From NCBI GenBank assembly GCA_910588215.1, contig CAJUQJ010000053.1, positions 1 through 22,933 on the forward strand: a stretch of 22,933 nucleotides of DNA. Reading direction: 5' to 3'. Source of the stretch: an uncultured Lachnospiraceae bacterium (GTDB taxonomy: Bacteria; Bacillota; Clostridia; Lachnospirales; Lachnospiraceae). Of this stretch, positions 1 through 7,556 are shown piece after piece. The first letter of the stretch is position 1; each line of letters begins with the position of its first letter. The notes under the pieces are model-generated. The model was not told the origin of the DNA. It saw nothing but the letters and a program-made list of their open reading frames with translations, and did no database searches. A program made the position numbers and the translations under genes.

Positions 1-964
1 CCACGGTAGCGCCGACCATCGGGTTATTACCCATACCGATCAGACCCATCATCTCTACGTGAGCCGGAACGGAAGAGGAACCAGCGAACTGTGCATCGGA
101 GTGCATACGGCCCAATGTATCCGTGAAACCATAAGAAGCAGGACCTGCTGCCATATTATCCGGATGAAGCGTACGGCCTGTACCACCGCCGGATGCAACA
201 GAGAAATACTTCTTGCCGGCCTCTGTTCTCTCCTTCTTGTATGTGCCTGCTACCGGATGCTGGAATCTTGTCGGATTCGTGGAGTTACCGGTAATAGAAA
301 CGTCTACGTTCTCTTTCCACATGATCGCAACACCTTCCGGAACGGAGTTTGCGCCATAGCAGTTAACCTTGGACCGAAGACCCTCGGAGTAAGCGATTCT
401 GTCAACTTCTTTTACCTCATTCGTATAAGGGTCATACTCTGTCTCAACAAAGGTAAATCCATTGATTCTGGAAATGATCTTAGCCGCATCTTTGCCAAGA
501 CCGTTCAGGATAACGCGAAGAGGTTTCTGGCGAACCTTGTTAGCCTTCTCTGCGATACCGATCGCACCTTCTGCTGCTGCAAAAGATTCATGGCCAGCCA
601 GGAATGCAAAGCAGTCCGTCTCCTCTTCCAACAGCATCTTGCCCAGATTACCGTGTCCAAGACCTACCTTACGGGTATCGGCAACGGAACCGGGAATACA
701 GAATGCCTGCAGTCCTTCACCGATCGCTGCAGCAGCGTCAGCCGCTTTCTTGCAGCCCTTCTTGATCGCGATCGCCGCACCTACGGTATAAGCCCAGCAA
801 GCGTTCTCAAAGCAAATCGGCTGAATCTTCTTAACCTGCTCATAAACATCCAGGCCAGCGTCTTTTGTAATTTTCTCAGCTTCTTCGATAGAAGAAATGC
901 CATAACTATTTAATACGGAATTGATCTTGTCAATTCTTCTTTCATATGATTCAAATAAAGCCAT
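1..964 (-). CDS. GGGtGRT family protein (C-terminus cut by window edge)
   Basis: The minus-strand frame is open from ATG at 964 to the left edge, giving 321 codons without the stop. An AGGAGG site (976-981) sits 11 bases upstream of the ATG. The protein carries the motif SGGGTGRTLHPDN at about residues 258-270, which names the GGGtGRT family (PF14057). Other conserved-looking stretches are GLGHGNLGKM (101-110) and FLAGHESFAAAEGAIGIAEKAN (split here: FLAGHESF at 121-128, then an alanine-rich turn). I see no signal peptide or membrane segment, so it is probably cytoplasmic. The family is known mainly as a conserved clostridial protein of unknown biochemical role, and its gene is normally next to an IscU-like scaffold gene, as here. 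Its partner ends 166 bases upstream on the same strand, so the two are probably co-transcribed. A function in iron-sulfur or cofactor handling is an inference from that neighbour only. The usual family length is only slightly greater than what is visible. Confidence 0.9.
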   Translation of the reverse strand, partial: MALFESYERRIDKINSVLNSYGISSIEEAEKITKDAGLDVYEQVKKIQPICFENACWAYTVGAAIAIKKGCKKAADAAAAIGEGLQAFCIPGSVADTRKVGLGHGNLGKMLLEEETDCFAFLAGHESFAAAEGAIGIAEKANKVRQKPLRVILNGLGKDAAKIISRINGFTFVETEYDPYTNEVKEVDRIAYSEGLRSKVNCYGANSVPEGVAIMWKENVDVSITGNSTNPTRFQHPVAGTYKKERTEAGKKYFSVASGGGTGRTLHPDNMAAGPASYGFTDTLGRMHSDAQFAGSSSVPAHVEMMGLIGMGNNPMVGATV

Positions 965-1056
965 CTTATCTTAATCCTCCTGTTTATGTTAACAACTTCT
1001 CATCAAATTCTCACAAACCAATACAGAATTCTGAGTCTGCGGAGCAAATCTCACAA

Positions 1057-1131
1057 AGCTAGTTCCAAAGAAATCAACTAAAGTTAATCCTGAAAGAATT
1101 AACTAAAGTTAGTTCCGAAGGAATTTGCTTT
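1057..1131. repeat. Three tandem ~25-bp imperfect repeats between scaffold and GGGtGRT genes
   Basis: Units lie at 1057-1081, 1082-1106 and 1107-1131. Each begins AGYTARTYC and the first two end in AACTAA. The last unit touches the stop codon of the scaffold gene. The junction of units 2 and 3 also forms an imperfect dyad (GAATTAACT / AGTTAGTTC, one mismatch). The block lies in the transcribed spacer of the two-gene unit. It could be an RNA-processing or regulatory site or simple slippage. No function can be read from the sequence. Confidence 0.6.
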
Positions 1132-1823
1132 TATTCACATCTGGGATCGATGATCTTAACAGCATCATCAACACGTCCATACTGTCCACACGCCTTCTCA
1201 TAAGCCGTATTCGGATCGTCACCCTTCTTGATGAAATCTGTCATCTTGCCAAGGCTTACAAACTTGTAACCGATGATCTCATCGTTTGCATCCAGTGCAA
1301 TTCCTGTTACATAACCTTCAGCCATCTCAAGATATCGAGGACCTTTCTTAAGAGTACCATACATCGTACCAACCTGGCTTCTTAATCCCTTACCGAGATC
1401 TTCCAGACCAGCGCCTACCGGAAGACCATCCTCTGAGAATGCTGACTGCGTACGGCCATAAACAATCTGCAGGAACAACTCTCTCATCGCTGTGTTGATC
1501 GCATCACACACAAGGTCTGTATTAAGTGCTTCCATAACTGTCAGACCAGGAAGAATCTCGGATGCCATAGCAGCGGAATGTGTCATACCGGAACAGCCGA
1601 TCGTCTCAACAAGAGCTTCCTGAATGATACCTTCCTTCACATTCAATGTCAGCTTACATGCGCCCTGCTGAGGAGCACACCAGCCCACGCCGTGTGTCAG
1701 ACCGGAAATATCCTTTACTTCTTTCGCCTGAACCCATTTTGCTTCTTCCGGGATAGGCGCACAGCCATGATGAACGCCCTGTGCCACTGTACACATTTCT
1801 TCAACTTCTTTTGAATAAATCAT
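1131..1823 (-). CDS. IscU/NifU-like iron-sulfur cluster scaffold protein
   Basis: This 230-residue protein has the arrangement of the IscU fold. WCAPQQGACKLTL (residues 48-60) matches the first cysteine loop, followed by ETIGCSGMTHSAAMASEIL (73-91) around Cys77, and a third cysteine at 106 (LVCDAIN). IscU-type scaffolds use three cysteines to hold a nascent [2Fe-2S] or [4Fe-4S] cluster before transfer to apoproteins. Here the candidates are Cys49 or Cys56, Cys77 and Cys106, with extra cysteines at 11 and 21. It is longer than IscU (about 130 residues) because of an N-terminal extension and a C-terminal part of about 100 residues that I cannot assign. AAAGGAG lies 8 bases upstream of the ATG at 1823. 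The next gene on the strand is the GGGtGRT gene. No cysteine desulfurase gene is in view, so the pair is separate from a standard ISC/SUF operon as far as the window shows. Confidence 0.88.
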   Translation of the reverse strand: MIYSKEVEEMCTVAQGVHHGCAPIPEEAKWVQAKEVKDISGLTHGVGWCAPQQGACKLTLNVKEGIIQEALVETIGCSGMTHSAAMASEILPGLTVMEALNTDLVCDAINTAMRELFLQIVYGRTQSAFSEDGLPVGAGLEDLGKGLRSQVGTMYGTLKKGPRYLEMAEGYVTGIALDANDEIIGYKFVSLGKMTDFIKKGDDPNTAYEKACGQYGRVDDAVKIIDPRCE

Positions 1824-1968
1824 GTGATAACTCCTTTCGATTATGTAAAATTATTTGATAACAGATTCTCAGGAACCTGTCATAACCGTTATTTCTATTT
1901 TCGCATATTGAAGACAAAAAATCCAGTCATTTCTACGAATTTACCCGTTGAATTTCCTAAAAAAGTAA

Positions 1969-2649
1969 CTAAAATTCCTTTTTCTGCACGACCTCACCCT
2001 GCTTCTTATAAATGCTGCCTGCCGGAATGAATCCTCTCACCATAGAAGTTGGATACACATTAGTCTGCCTGCCGATCACTGTTCCCGGATTCAGCACCGA
2101 ATTACATCCTACCTCTACGTTATCTCCCAGCATGGCGCCGAACTTCTTAAGGCCGGTCTCGAAGCGCTCTTCTCCTGCCCGCACCACCACAAGCGTCTTG
2201 TCGCTCTTCACATTGGATGTGATGGAGCCTGCGCCCATATGCGACTTATAGCCCAGAATGCTGTCGCCCACATAATTGTAATGGGGCACCTGCACCTTAT
2301 TAAATAAGATCACATTCTTTAATTCCGTGGAGTTGCCGACGACTGCTCCCTTGCCAACAATAGCATTGCCTCTGATAAAAGCACAGTGTCTGATCTCTGC
2401 CTCCTCATCAATGATCACCGGCCCGTTGATGCATGCGCTCGGATTCACCTTTGCAGATCTGGCGATCCAGATATTCTCGCCCTTCTTCTCATAGATTTCC
2501 TCCGGAAGCGTATTACCCAGCGCAACGATGAACGCACTGATCTTAGGCAGCACCTCCCAGGGATATGTCACACCCTCAAAAATATCTTTCGCGATCGTCT
2601 CATCCAACGTATAAAGTACATCCACTCTCGTATCCTGTAAACCTGCCAT
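1969..2649 (-). CDS. Left-handed beta-helix acyltransferase-like protein (GlmU C-terminal-like)
   Basis: The 226-residue product has hexapeptide-repeat character from about residue 60 to 200: alternating small residues and V/I at every sixth position, as in IWIARSAKVNPSACINGPVI and GNAIVGKGAVVGNST. This is the left-handed parallel beta-helix of GlmU C-terminal and LpxA-like acyl- or acetyltransferases. A nucleotidyltransferase (pyrophosphorylase) domain is absent, so it is not a full GlmU. The N-terminal 55 residues resemble the short linker region that annotators call UDP-N-acetylglucosamine pyrophosphorylase-related. The likely role is a trimeric sugar-nucleotide acyltransferase or a relative without activity. 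The substrate cannot be read. It starts 23 bases after the topB stop, so the two genes are probably one transcript. The ribosome binding site is weak (AAGGG close to the ATG), which fits translational coupling to topB. Confidence 0.75.
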   Translation of the reverse strand: MAGLQDTRVDVLYTLDETIAKDIFEGVTYPWEVLPKISAFIVALGNTLPEEIYEKKGENIWIARSAKVNPSACINGPVIIDEEAEIRHCAFIRGNAIVGKGAVVGNSTELKNVILFNKVQVPHYNYVGDSILGYKSHMGAGSITSNVKSDKTLVVVRAGEERFETGLKKFGAMLGDNVEVGCNSVLNPGTVIGRQTNVYPTSMVRGFIPAGSIYKKQGEVVQKKEF

Positions 2650-2672
2650 ATTCCCTTACCTGTCCTTTCCTT

Positions 2673-4694
2673 CTATTTCTTATAGAACTGCTCCACATAT
2701 TGAAATCTATGATAAAGCATCGACTGATTATTCATTTGCTTCACCACATTAGTCCTTCTGCTGACGAAGTCATCCAGCTTTCCCATATACTCCTGTTCCG
2801 AGATCTGTCCGTCAGCCACCAGCGTCAATCCCTTCTCCCAGCTAGCTGTCAGCCGCGGGTCTAAGAGAGGCTTGATGGAGCCGGCCACCACCTCGTAGAT
2901 CATCTCTCCCAGCAGCGTTGGTGTGATGATCTGAGTTTTCTTGTTGAGAGCCAGATACTTGATATGAACCAGTTTCTTCAAGATCTCCGCTCTGGTAGCA
3001 GAAGTACCGATGCCGCTGCCCTTGATCTGGGCCCTCAACTCCTCATCCTCGATAAACTGTCCCGCATTCTCCATGGTCAGGATCATCGTACCGGAATTGT
3101 AGCGTTTAGGCGGGGAAGTCTCCCCCTCCTTCTTCTCGATCCCATTCAGCGGCAGCTGCATTCCCTTCTTTAACGCCTTCAGACTTTCCATAAAAGAAGC
3201 ATCGCAGGCAGTTTCCTGTTCTTCCTTCTCTTCCTGTTTGTCTTCCCCCTTGTCGTCTCCTGGCCTTTTTTTGGTAAAAGAATACTGGCTGACCTTCAAA
3301 TACCCAGCATCCGCCAACACCTTAAAACTGGTGGAAAAAAACTCGCCTTTCATTTTGATCCCGAGACTGACTTTCTGATACACCGCCGCAGGATAAAAAA
3401 TACTCAGGAAACGCCTGACGATGATTTCATAGACCTTGGCAGATGTAGGATGCAGCCCGCTTAAGTTTCCAAGTCCCTGGCCGGTTGGAATGATAGCGTA
3501 ATGATCCGTAATCTGTTTATCGTTCACATAACGTGTCTTGCTGATGCTCTTATAGTTGCCACCACCCAAAATCTCTTCCGCAAAAGAAGCGGCCACCGGA
3601 TACCCACGCAGTCCGCCGATATTTTTATGGATTTCTTTCGCCACCGCCGTAGAGAGCACTCTGGCGTCCGTCCTCGGATAGGTAGTCAGCTTCTTCTCAT
3701 AAAGTTCCTGGGCAATGCGCAGTGTCTCGTCAGGACTGATCTTAAAGAGCTTCGAGCAGTCATTCTGCAATTCCGCCAGATTGTACAGAAGCGGCGGATT
3801 CTTGGTCTCCTTCTTTCTCTCCAGTTTCTCTACCACCGGAATACCTGCCGGATCCTCTCCCAGCCAGCCGATAAAGGCATCCGCCTCCTTTTCCTCCAGA
3901 AAACCATTATCCTTGTAGAGCAGCGGGGACTGATAGTACTTAGATCCTTCCACCGCTTTCCACTCGCAGCTGCACTCCTTGCCCTGCACTTGTACCTGAG
4001 CCAGCACCCGGTAAAAAGGAATCTTCACGAAATCCCGTATCTCTCGTTCACGGTTTACCACCATGCCCAAAACGCAAGTCATCACTCGCCCCACAGAGAC
4101 CACCGCCTTATCCGCCTTCAGATAAGACTTAATAGGACTGCTGTATTTCAATGTCAACACACGGGAAAAATTGATGCCCATCAGATAATCTTCCTTGGCA
4201 CGCAGATAAGCGGCATTGGACAGGTTGTCATATGCTGACAGATCCTTGGCCTCCCGAATGCCGCGTAGAATCTCTTCTTCCGTCTGGGAGTCGATCCAGA
4301 CTCTTTTTCTGATCTTGCCATGGACACCGGCCTGCTGCTCCACAAGACGGTAAATATACTCTCCCTCCCGCCCGGAGTCTGTACAGACATAGATCGTATC
4401 CACATCGTTTCTGTTCAATAGACCACTCACGATCTGAAACTGTTTCTTAACGCTGTCGATCACTTCATATTTAAACTGTTCCGGAATAAACGGAATAGTC
4501 TGCAGCGACCAGCGCCTGTATTTCTCGTCGTAAGCCTCCGGATAACTCATGGTCACCAGATGGCCCACACACCAGGTGACGATTGCTTCCTCCGATTCCA
4601 TGAAGCCGTCCCTGTTCTTCATATTATACTTTAAGGCTTTCGCAAACTCCTTAGCCACGCTGGGTTTCTCCGCAATAAAAACACTTTTTCCCAT
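2673..4694 (-). CDS. topB: DNA topoisomerase III (type IA)
   Basis: This 673-residue type IA topoisomerase cuts and passes single DNA strands through a 5'-phosphotyrosine link. The Toprim domain is N-terminal: Glu9 in FIAEKPSVAK and the metal motif TDSGREGE at 105-112. The catalytic tyrosine is Tyr339 in LTTYPRTDARVL, near the position in E. coli TopB (328). The C-terminal motif SGIGTSATRAEIL lies near residue 565, with a lysine- and glutamate-rich low-complexity insert (GDDKGEDKQEEKEEQE) before it. No C-terminal zinc ribbons are visible, as expected for TopB rather than TopA. The Toprim D-x-D-x-E motif reads D106-S-G108-R-E110, so the middle aspartate is glycine. I recall this variant from clostridial TopB proteins, but cannot check it. 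GAGGAG precedes the ATG at 4694. The gene lies between the AAA ATPase and the beta-helix gene on the same strand. Confidence 0.95.
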   Translation of the reverse strand: MGKSVFIAEKPSVAKEFAKALKYNMKNRDGFMESEEAIVTWCVGHLVTMSYPEAYDEKYRRWSLQTIPFIPEQFKYEVIDSVKKQFQIVSGLLNRNDVDTIYVCTDSGREGEYIYRLVEQQAGVHGKIRKRVWIDSQTEEEILRGIREAKDLSAYDNLSNAAYLRAKEDYLMGINFSRVLTLKYSSPIKSYLKADKAVVSVGRVMTCVLGMVVNREREIRDFVKIPFYRVLAQVQVQGKECSCEWKAVEGSKYYQSPLLYKDNGFLEEKEADAFIGWLGEDPAGIPVVEKLERKKETKNPPLLYNLAELQNDCSKLFKISPDETLRIAQELYEKKLTTYPRTDARVLSTAVAKEIHKNIGGLRGYPVAASFAEEILGGGNYKSISKTRYVNDKQITDHYAIIPTGQGLGNLSGLHPTSAKVYEIIVRRFLSIFYPAAVYQKVSLGIKMKGEFFSTSFKVLADAGYLKVSQYSFTKKRPGDDKGEDKQEEKEEQETACDASFMESLKALKKGMQLPLNGIEKKEGETSPPKRYNSGTMILTMENAGQFIEDEELRAQIKGSGIGTSATRAEILKKLVHIKYLALNKKTQIITPTLLGEMIYEVVAGSIKPLLDPRLTASWEKGLTLVADGQISEQEYMGKLDDFVSRRTNVVKQMNNQSMLYHRFQYVEQFYKK

Positions 4695-4772
4695 AAACTC
4701 CTCATTCGCAACTGCTCTGCCTCTATCCTACGGCAAACCTTCTATAAATTCCACACAGTTCTATATTGCATC

Positions 4773-6134
4773 TTAAAAATCCGAAATCTGTATCAGCTTT
4801 AGATTGGTTCTTACCTTCGTCTCCAGATTCAGCCGCTCGTCAAAACGGTAGGCCGAATACATATAGACATGATCCGCGTTGATCTTCGCCTTCTTCGCAC
4901 AGCCAAGAAGCGCCTCATAATCTTCATAAGTGGTTGGTCGCTCCCAGTTGCACAGTCCGATCAAAGTATGCTCCTGTGCATCCTGCGCGATGATATCAAG
5001 CTCCCCGGCTTTACCGACCCACTCACCTATCATTTCCAGCTGAATCGGAAGCCGTTTCCTGTCATTTAAACGAGCAAGGTGTTGTCTGCAAACCTGCTTA
5101 AAATATCTGCTCACATATTTCCGGAAATCCGACACGATATAGCTGTTATAGAATTCACCCACGGAAAGCGCCTCAAGTTCGCTTCTATACGGATATATAT
5201 AAGTATAATAAAAATGCACCAGTGGATGGCCGATTCGATATATCCCCTTCTGCACATTTTCCTTTCCGGCCGTGTCATAGGAAAAGACTTTTTCCACCAG
5301 TTCAAGCTCGATCAGGTTTTTCAGATAGACGCTGATCTTGGCCCGTGAAAAGTCCGTATGCAGATAGAGGTTGTTCAATTTATGGCTGCCGTCTGCGATG
5401 GAAGCCATGATCGTATTGTAGACCCCCGGCTCACGCAGCTGATCCATCAGGATGCGCTCCCCCTCCTCGCAGAGAAAGCTGCCCCGGTCCAATATATGAC
5501 GGCAGATATTCTGCTGGATCGTCAGCCTGTCGTCAAACTGATTCCACAACCCCGGATAGCCGCCAAGGATCGCATAAGCCTCAACGCATTCCTCGATACG
5601 GAAATTGGGAAATCGCTCCACCAGATCTGCAAAAGGCATTTCCCGGATCTTCAGAAAACCGGACAGCTCATAGGCTGCCTCTCCAATCCGTGTGACCATA
5701 CTGTTCTCTACCCAGCCTATAGCGGAACTGCACAGAATGATCATCACTTCATCACGGTTCCAGTGGCTGTGCATAAAGGAAACCAGCTCTTTCATAAATT
5801 CCCCACTGGCCTTGACGATATTATGAAATTCATCGATCACGATCACTTTCTTGCCTTCCTCCCGGCTGGTGATACTGATCAGAATATCACGAAAGACCGG
5901 GAACGCCTCCATCTCGTATCCGTCACGGCTCATCTGCATGCCCCACTGATACATCTGCTCCCTCTCAGAACAGGCTCTGGCCATATAATAATATCCTGGC
6001 CTTTGTGTTACAAATTCTCTGAGGAGAGTCGTCTTACCAACATGCTTCTGTCCATATACGACAACGATCTGGCTGCCTTCCCTTTCATAATAATTATTCA
6101 GATGTCTTAATTCCGCCTTCCTGCCAAGCAGCAT
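4773..6134 (-). CDS. AAA ATPase of the archaeal ATPase/DUF234 family
   Basis: This 453-residue protein has an N-terminal P-loop domain: Walker A GQKHVGKTT at 28-36 and Walker B KVIVIDEFHN at 96-105. A winged-helix region follows in the middle (HKLNNLYLHTDFSRAKISVYLKNLIELELV). The C-terminal third matches the restriction-endonuclease-like DUF234 domain. In that domain the acidic part KAGELDIIAQ is present (375-384). The usual G-E-C-K-W motif reads GLCNW at 393-397, so the glutamate and lysine of the PD-(D/E)xK core are replaced by leucine and asparagine. Members of the family are STAND-like ATPases of unclear function that are common in archaea and clostridia. This one may bind DNA without cutting it, which is an inference. 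It starts at ATG 6134 behind GAGGA and ends 78 bases before topB on the same strand. Confidence 0.88.
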   Translation of the reverse strand: MLLGRKAELRHLNNYYEREGSQIVVVYGQKHVGKTTLLREFVTQRPGYYYMARACSEREQMYQWGMQMSRDGYEMEAFPVFRDILISITSREEGKKVIVIDEFHNIVKASGEFMKELVSFMHSHWNRDEVMIILCSSAIGWVENSMVTRIGEAAYELSGFLKIREMPFADLVERFPNFRIEECVEAYAILGGYPGLWNQFDDRLTIQQNICRHILDRGSFLCEEGERILMDQLREPGVYNTIMASIADGSHKLNNLYLHTDFSRAKISVYLKNLIELELVEKVFSYDTAGKENVQKGIYRIGHPLVHFYYTYIYPYRSELEALSVGEFYNSYIVSDFRKYVSRYFKQVCRQHLARLNDRKRLPIQLEMIGEWVGKAGELDIIAQDAQEHTLIGLCNWERPTTYEDYEALLGCAKKAKINADHVYMYSAYRFDERLNLETKVRTNLKLIQISDF

Positions 6135-6198
6135 AATATCCTCACAGTTTCATAAATATTCATCATGTATACTCATATTGCCGAATTTACTGACCGCA

Positions 6199-7284
6199 TT
6201 ATTTCTTCGTGATATATCCCTGTGCCTTTAATGTCTCCGCACAGAGCACTGCGCCGCCTGCCGCACCGCGTACGGTGTTGTGGGAAAGGCCGATAAATTT
6301 CCAATCGTATACGCTGTCTTCCCTGATCCGGCCGATACTGATCCCCATGCCGTTCTCATAATCCACATCCAGTTTCACCTGGGGACGGTTATCCTCTTCC
6401 ATTACCTGAATAAACTGCTTCGGTGCGCTGGGCAACGCAAGCTCCTGCGGAAGCCCCTTAAAGTTCACCAGCTTCTCGATCAGCTGCTCCTTCGTCGGTT
6501 TCTTCCTGAACTTCACAAACACTGCCGCCGTATGGCCGTTAAGCACCGGTACACGGATACACTGGCAAGTGATCACCGGACTCACAGCCGGAACGATCTC
6601 ACCGTTCTCCACCTTACCCCAGATCCGCAGCGGCTCTTTCTCGCTCTTCTCTTCCTCACCGCCTATGTAGGGAATCACATTCTCTACCATCTCCGGCCAG
6701 TCCTTAAAGGTCTTACCCGCTCCGGAGATCGCCTGATAAGTAGTCGCCACTACCTCATAAGGCTCGAATTCCTTCCACGCCGTCAGCACCGGTGCATAAC
6801 TCTGGATAGAACAGTTAGGCTTCACAGCGATAAACCCTCTGGTGGTACCCAGACGTTTCCGCTGTGACTCGATCACCTGGAAATGCTCCGGATTGATCTC
6901 CGGCACTACCATCGGCACATCCGGCGTCCAACGGTGCGCACTGTTGTTGGAGACTACCGGTGTCTCCGTCCTCGCATAGTCTTCCTCAATCTTCTTAATC
7001 TCCTCTTTCGTCATATCCACCGCAGAGAATACAAAATCCACTTCCGCCGCTACCTCGGCCACTTCGTTGACGTTCTTCACAATGATATTCTTAACCGCCT
7101 CCGGCATCGGTGTGGTCATCTTCCACCTGCCTCCCACAGCCTCCTCATACGTTTTACCTGCTGACCGGGGACTGGCCGCAATCGTCGTCACTTCAAACCA
7201 AGGATGATTCTCCAACAGGGCGATAAACCGCTGTCCTACCATACCCGTACCGCCTAAAATTCCTACTTTTAATCTTTCTTCCAT
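6199..7284 (-). CDS. asd: Aspartate-semialdehyde dehydrogenase
   Basis: This 361-residue enzyme reduces beta-aspartyl phosphate to aspartate semialdehyde with NADPH, the branch point to lysine, threonine and methionine and to diaminopimelate for the wall. The Rossmann motif is VGILGGTGMVGQRF (7-20), the nucleophile is Cys158 in VKPNCSIQS, and the general base is His251 in VLNGHTAAVF. Length and motifs fit the archaeal/fungal-type Asd subfamily, not the E. coli type. The reading frame stays open upstream to 7386, but I place the start at ATG 7284. The glycine-rich motif begins directly there in family members, and AAAGGAG lies at 7297-7303. The spacing of 12 bases is a little long. The extra upstream codons only translate a hairpin and part of the dispersed repeat. 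argH ends 272 bases upstream on the same strand. Confidence 0.95.
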   Translation of the reverse strand: MEERLKVGILGGTGMVGQRFIALLENHPWFEVTTIAASPRSAGKTYEEAVGGRWKMTTPMPEAVKNIIVKNVNEVAEVAAEVDFVFSAVDMTKEEIKKIEEDYARTETPVVSNNSAHRWTPDVPMVVPEINPEHFQVIESQRKRLGTTRGFIAVKPNCSIQSYAPVLTAWKEFEPYEVVATTYQAISGAGKTFKDWPEMVENVIPYIGGEEEKSEKEPLRIWGKVENGEIVPAVSPVITCQCIRVPVLNGHTAAVFVKFRKKPTKEQLIEKLVNFKGLPQELALPSAPKQFIQVMEEDNRPQVKLDVDYENGMGISIGRIREDSVYDWKFIGLSHNTVRGAAGGAVLCAETLKAQGYITKK

Positions 7285-7315
7285 ATTATGATCGTACTCC
7301 TTTCTTAGCATGCAG

Positions 7316-7337
7316 ATCTGTGCCCGCAGGCACAGAT
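7316..7337 (-). promoter_or_regulatory. Perfect hairpin in the asd leader
   Basis: ATCTGTGCC (7316-7324) and GGCACAGAT (7329-7337) form a 9-bp perfect stem with a CGCA loop, about 13 bases upstream of the asd Shine-Dalgarno site. No run of T follows on either strand, so it is not an ordinary terminator. It may stabilise or regulate the asd leader, or belong to the edge of the neighbouring repeat element. Copy B of the repeat has no comparable hairpin here. Confidence 0.55.
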
Positions 7338-7370
7338 TCAACATATGTACTTCTATGATCTGCGTCTGTT

Positions 7371-7501
7371 TCATTCCCGCGAGCAATGAGCCAAGTACCG
7401 TGCTTGCACGAGTATTTGGCGAATGCCGCGAGGGTCAGATACCCCGCAGCTCTGCTGCGTTGCAAGTTGGATGCCCCGTCAGCTTGCTGCGGGGTATTTG
7501 A
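7371..7501 (+). repeat. Dispersed hairpin repeat, copy A
   Basis: This 131-bp block matches the reverse complement of 21137-21263 at roughly 85% by eye, with only short gaps. Shared blocks include GAGCCAAGT, TGCTTGCA, ATTTGGCGA, TGCCGCGAGGGTCA, ATACCCCGC and TGCAAGTT. It contains two hairpins: CGCAGC-TCT-GCTGCG at 7445-7459, and CCCCGTCAGC-TT-GCTGCGGGG at 7474-7494 with one bulged C. It lies in the 272-base argH-asd spacer, in the transcript direction of neither gene in particular. The short reading frames that cross it differ in the two copies and look spurious. It is probably a member of a non-coding REP- or MITE-like family. Confidence 0.8.
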
Positions 7502-7556
7502 CTGTGCACCGCAGGCATTAAGAAACGGATCGAATCTTGCCTGCAGCACGGACGCA

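Noticed and set aside
59..913. 284-codon plus-strand reading frame
   Set aside because: It is the antisense shadow of the GGGtGRT gene; it has no ribosome site and no family-like content, whereas the minus frame carries the family motif.
3501..4238. 245-codon plus-strand frame opposite topB, and a similar one at 5358-6110 opposite the ATPase
   Set aside because: Both are antisense to genes with full motif sets, lack ribosome sites and have odd composition.
7286..7549. Short reading frames across the dispersed repeat (both strands), similar ones at 21166-21387 and 20980-21348
   Set aside because: Frames differ between the two copies and the conserved signal is paired stems, not codons. Treated as non-coding.
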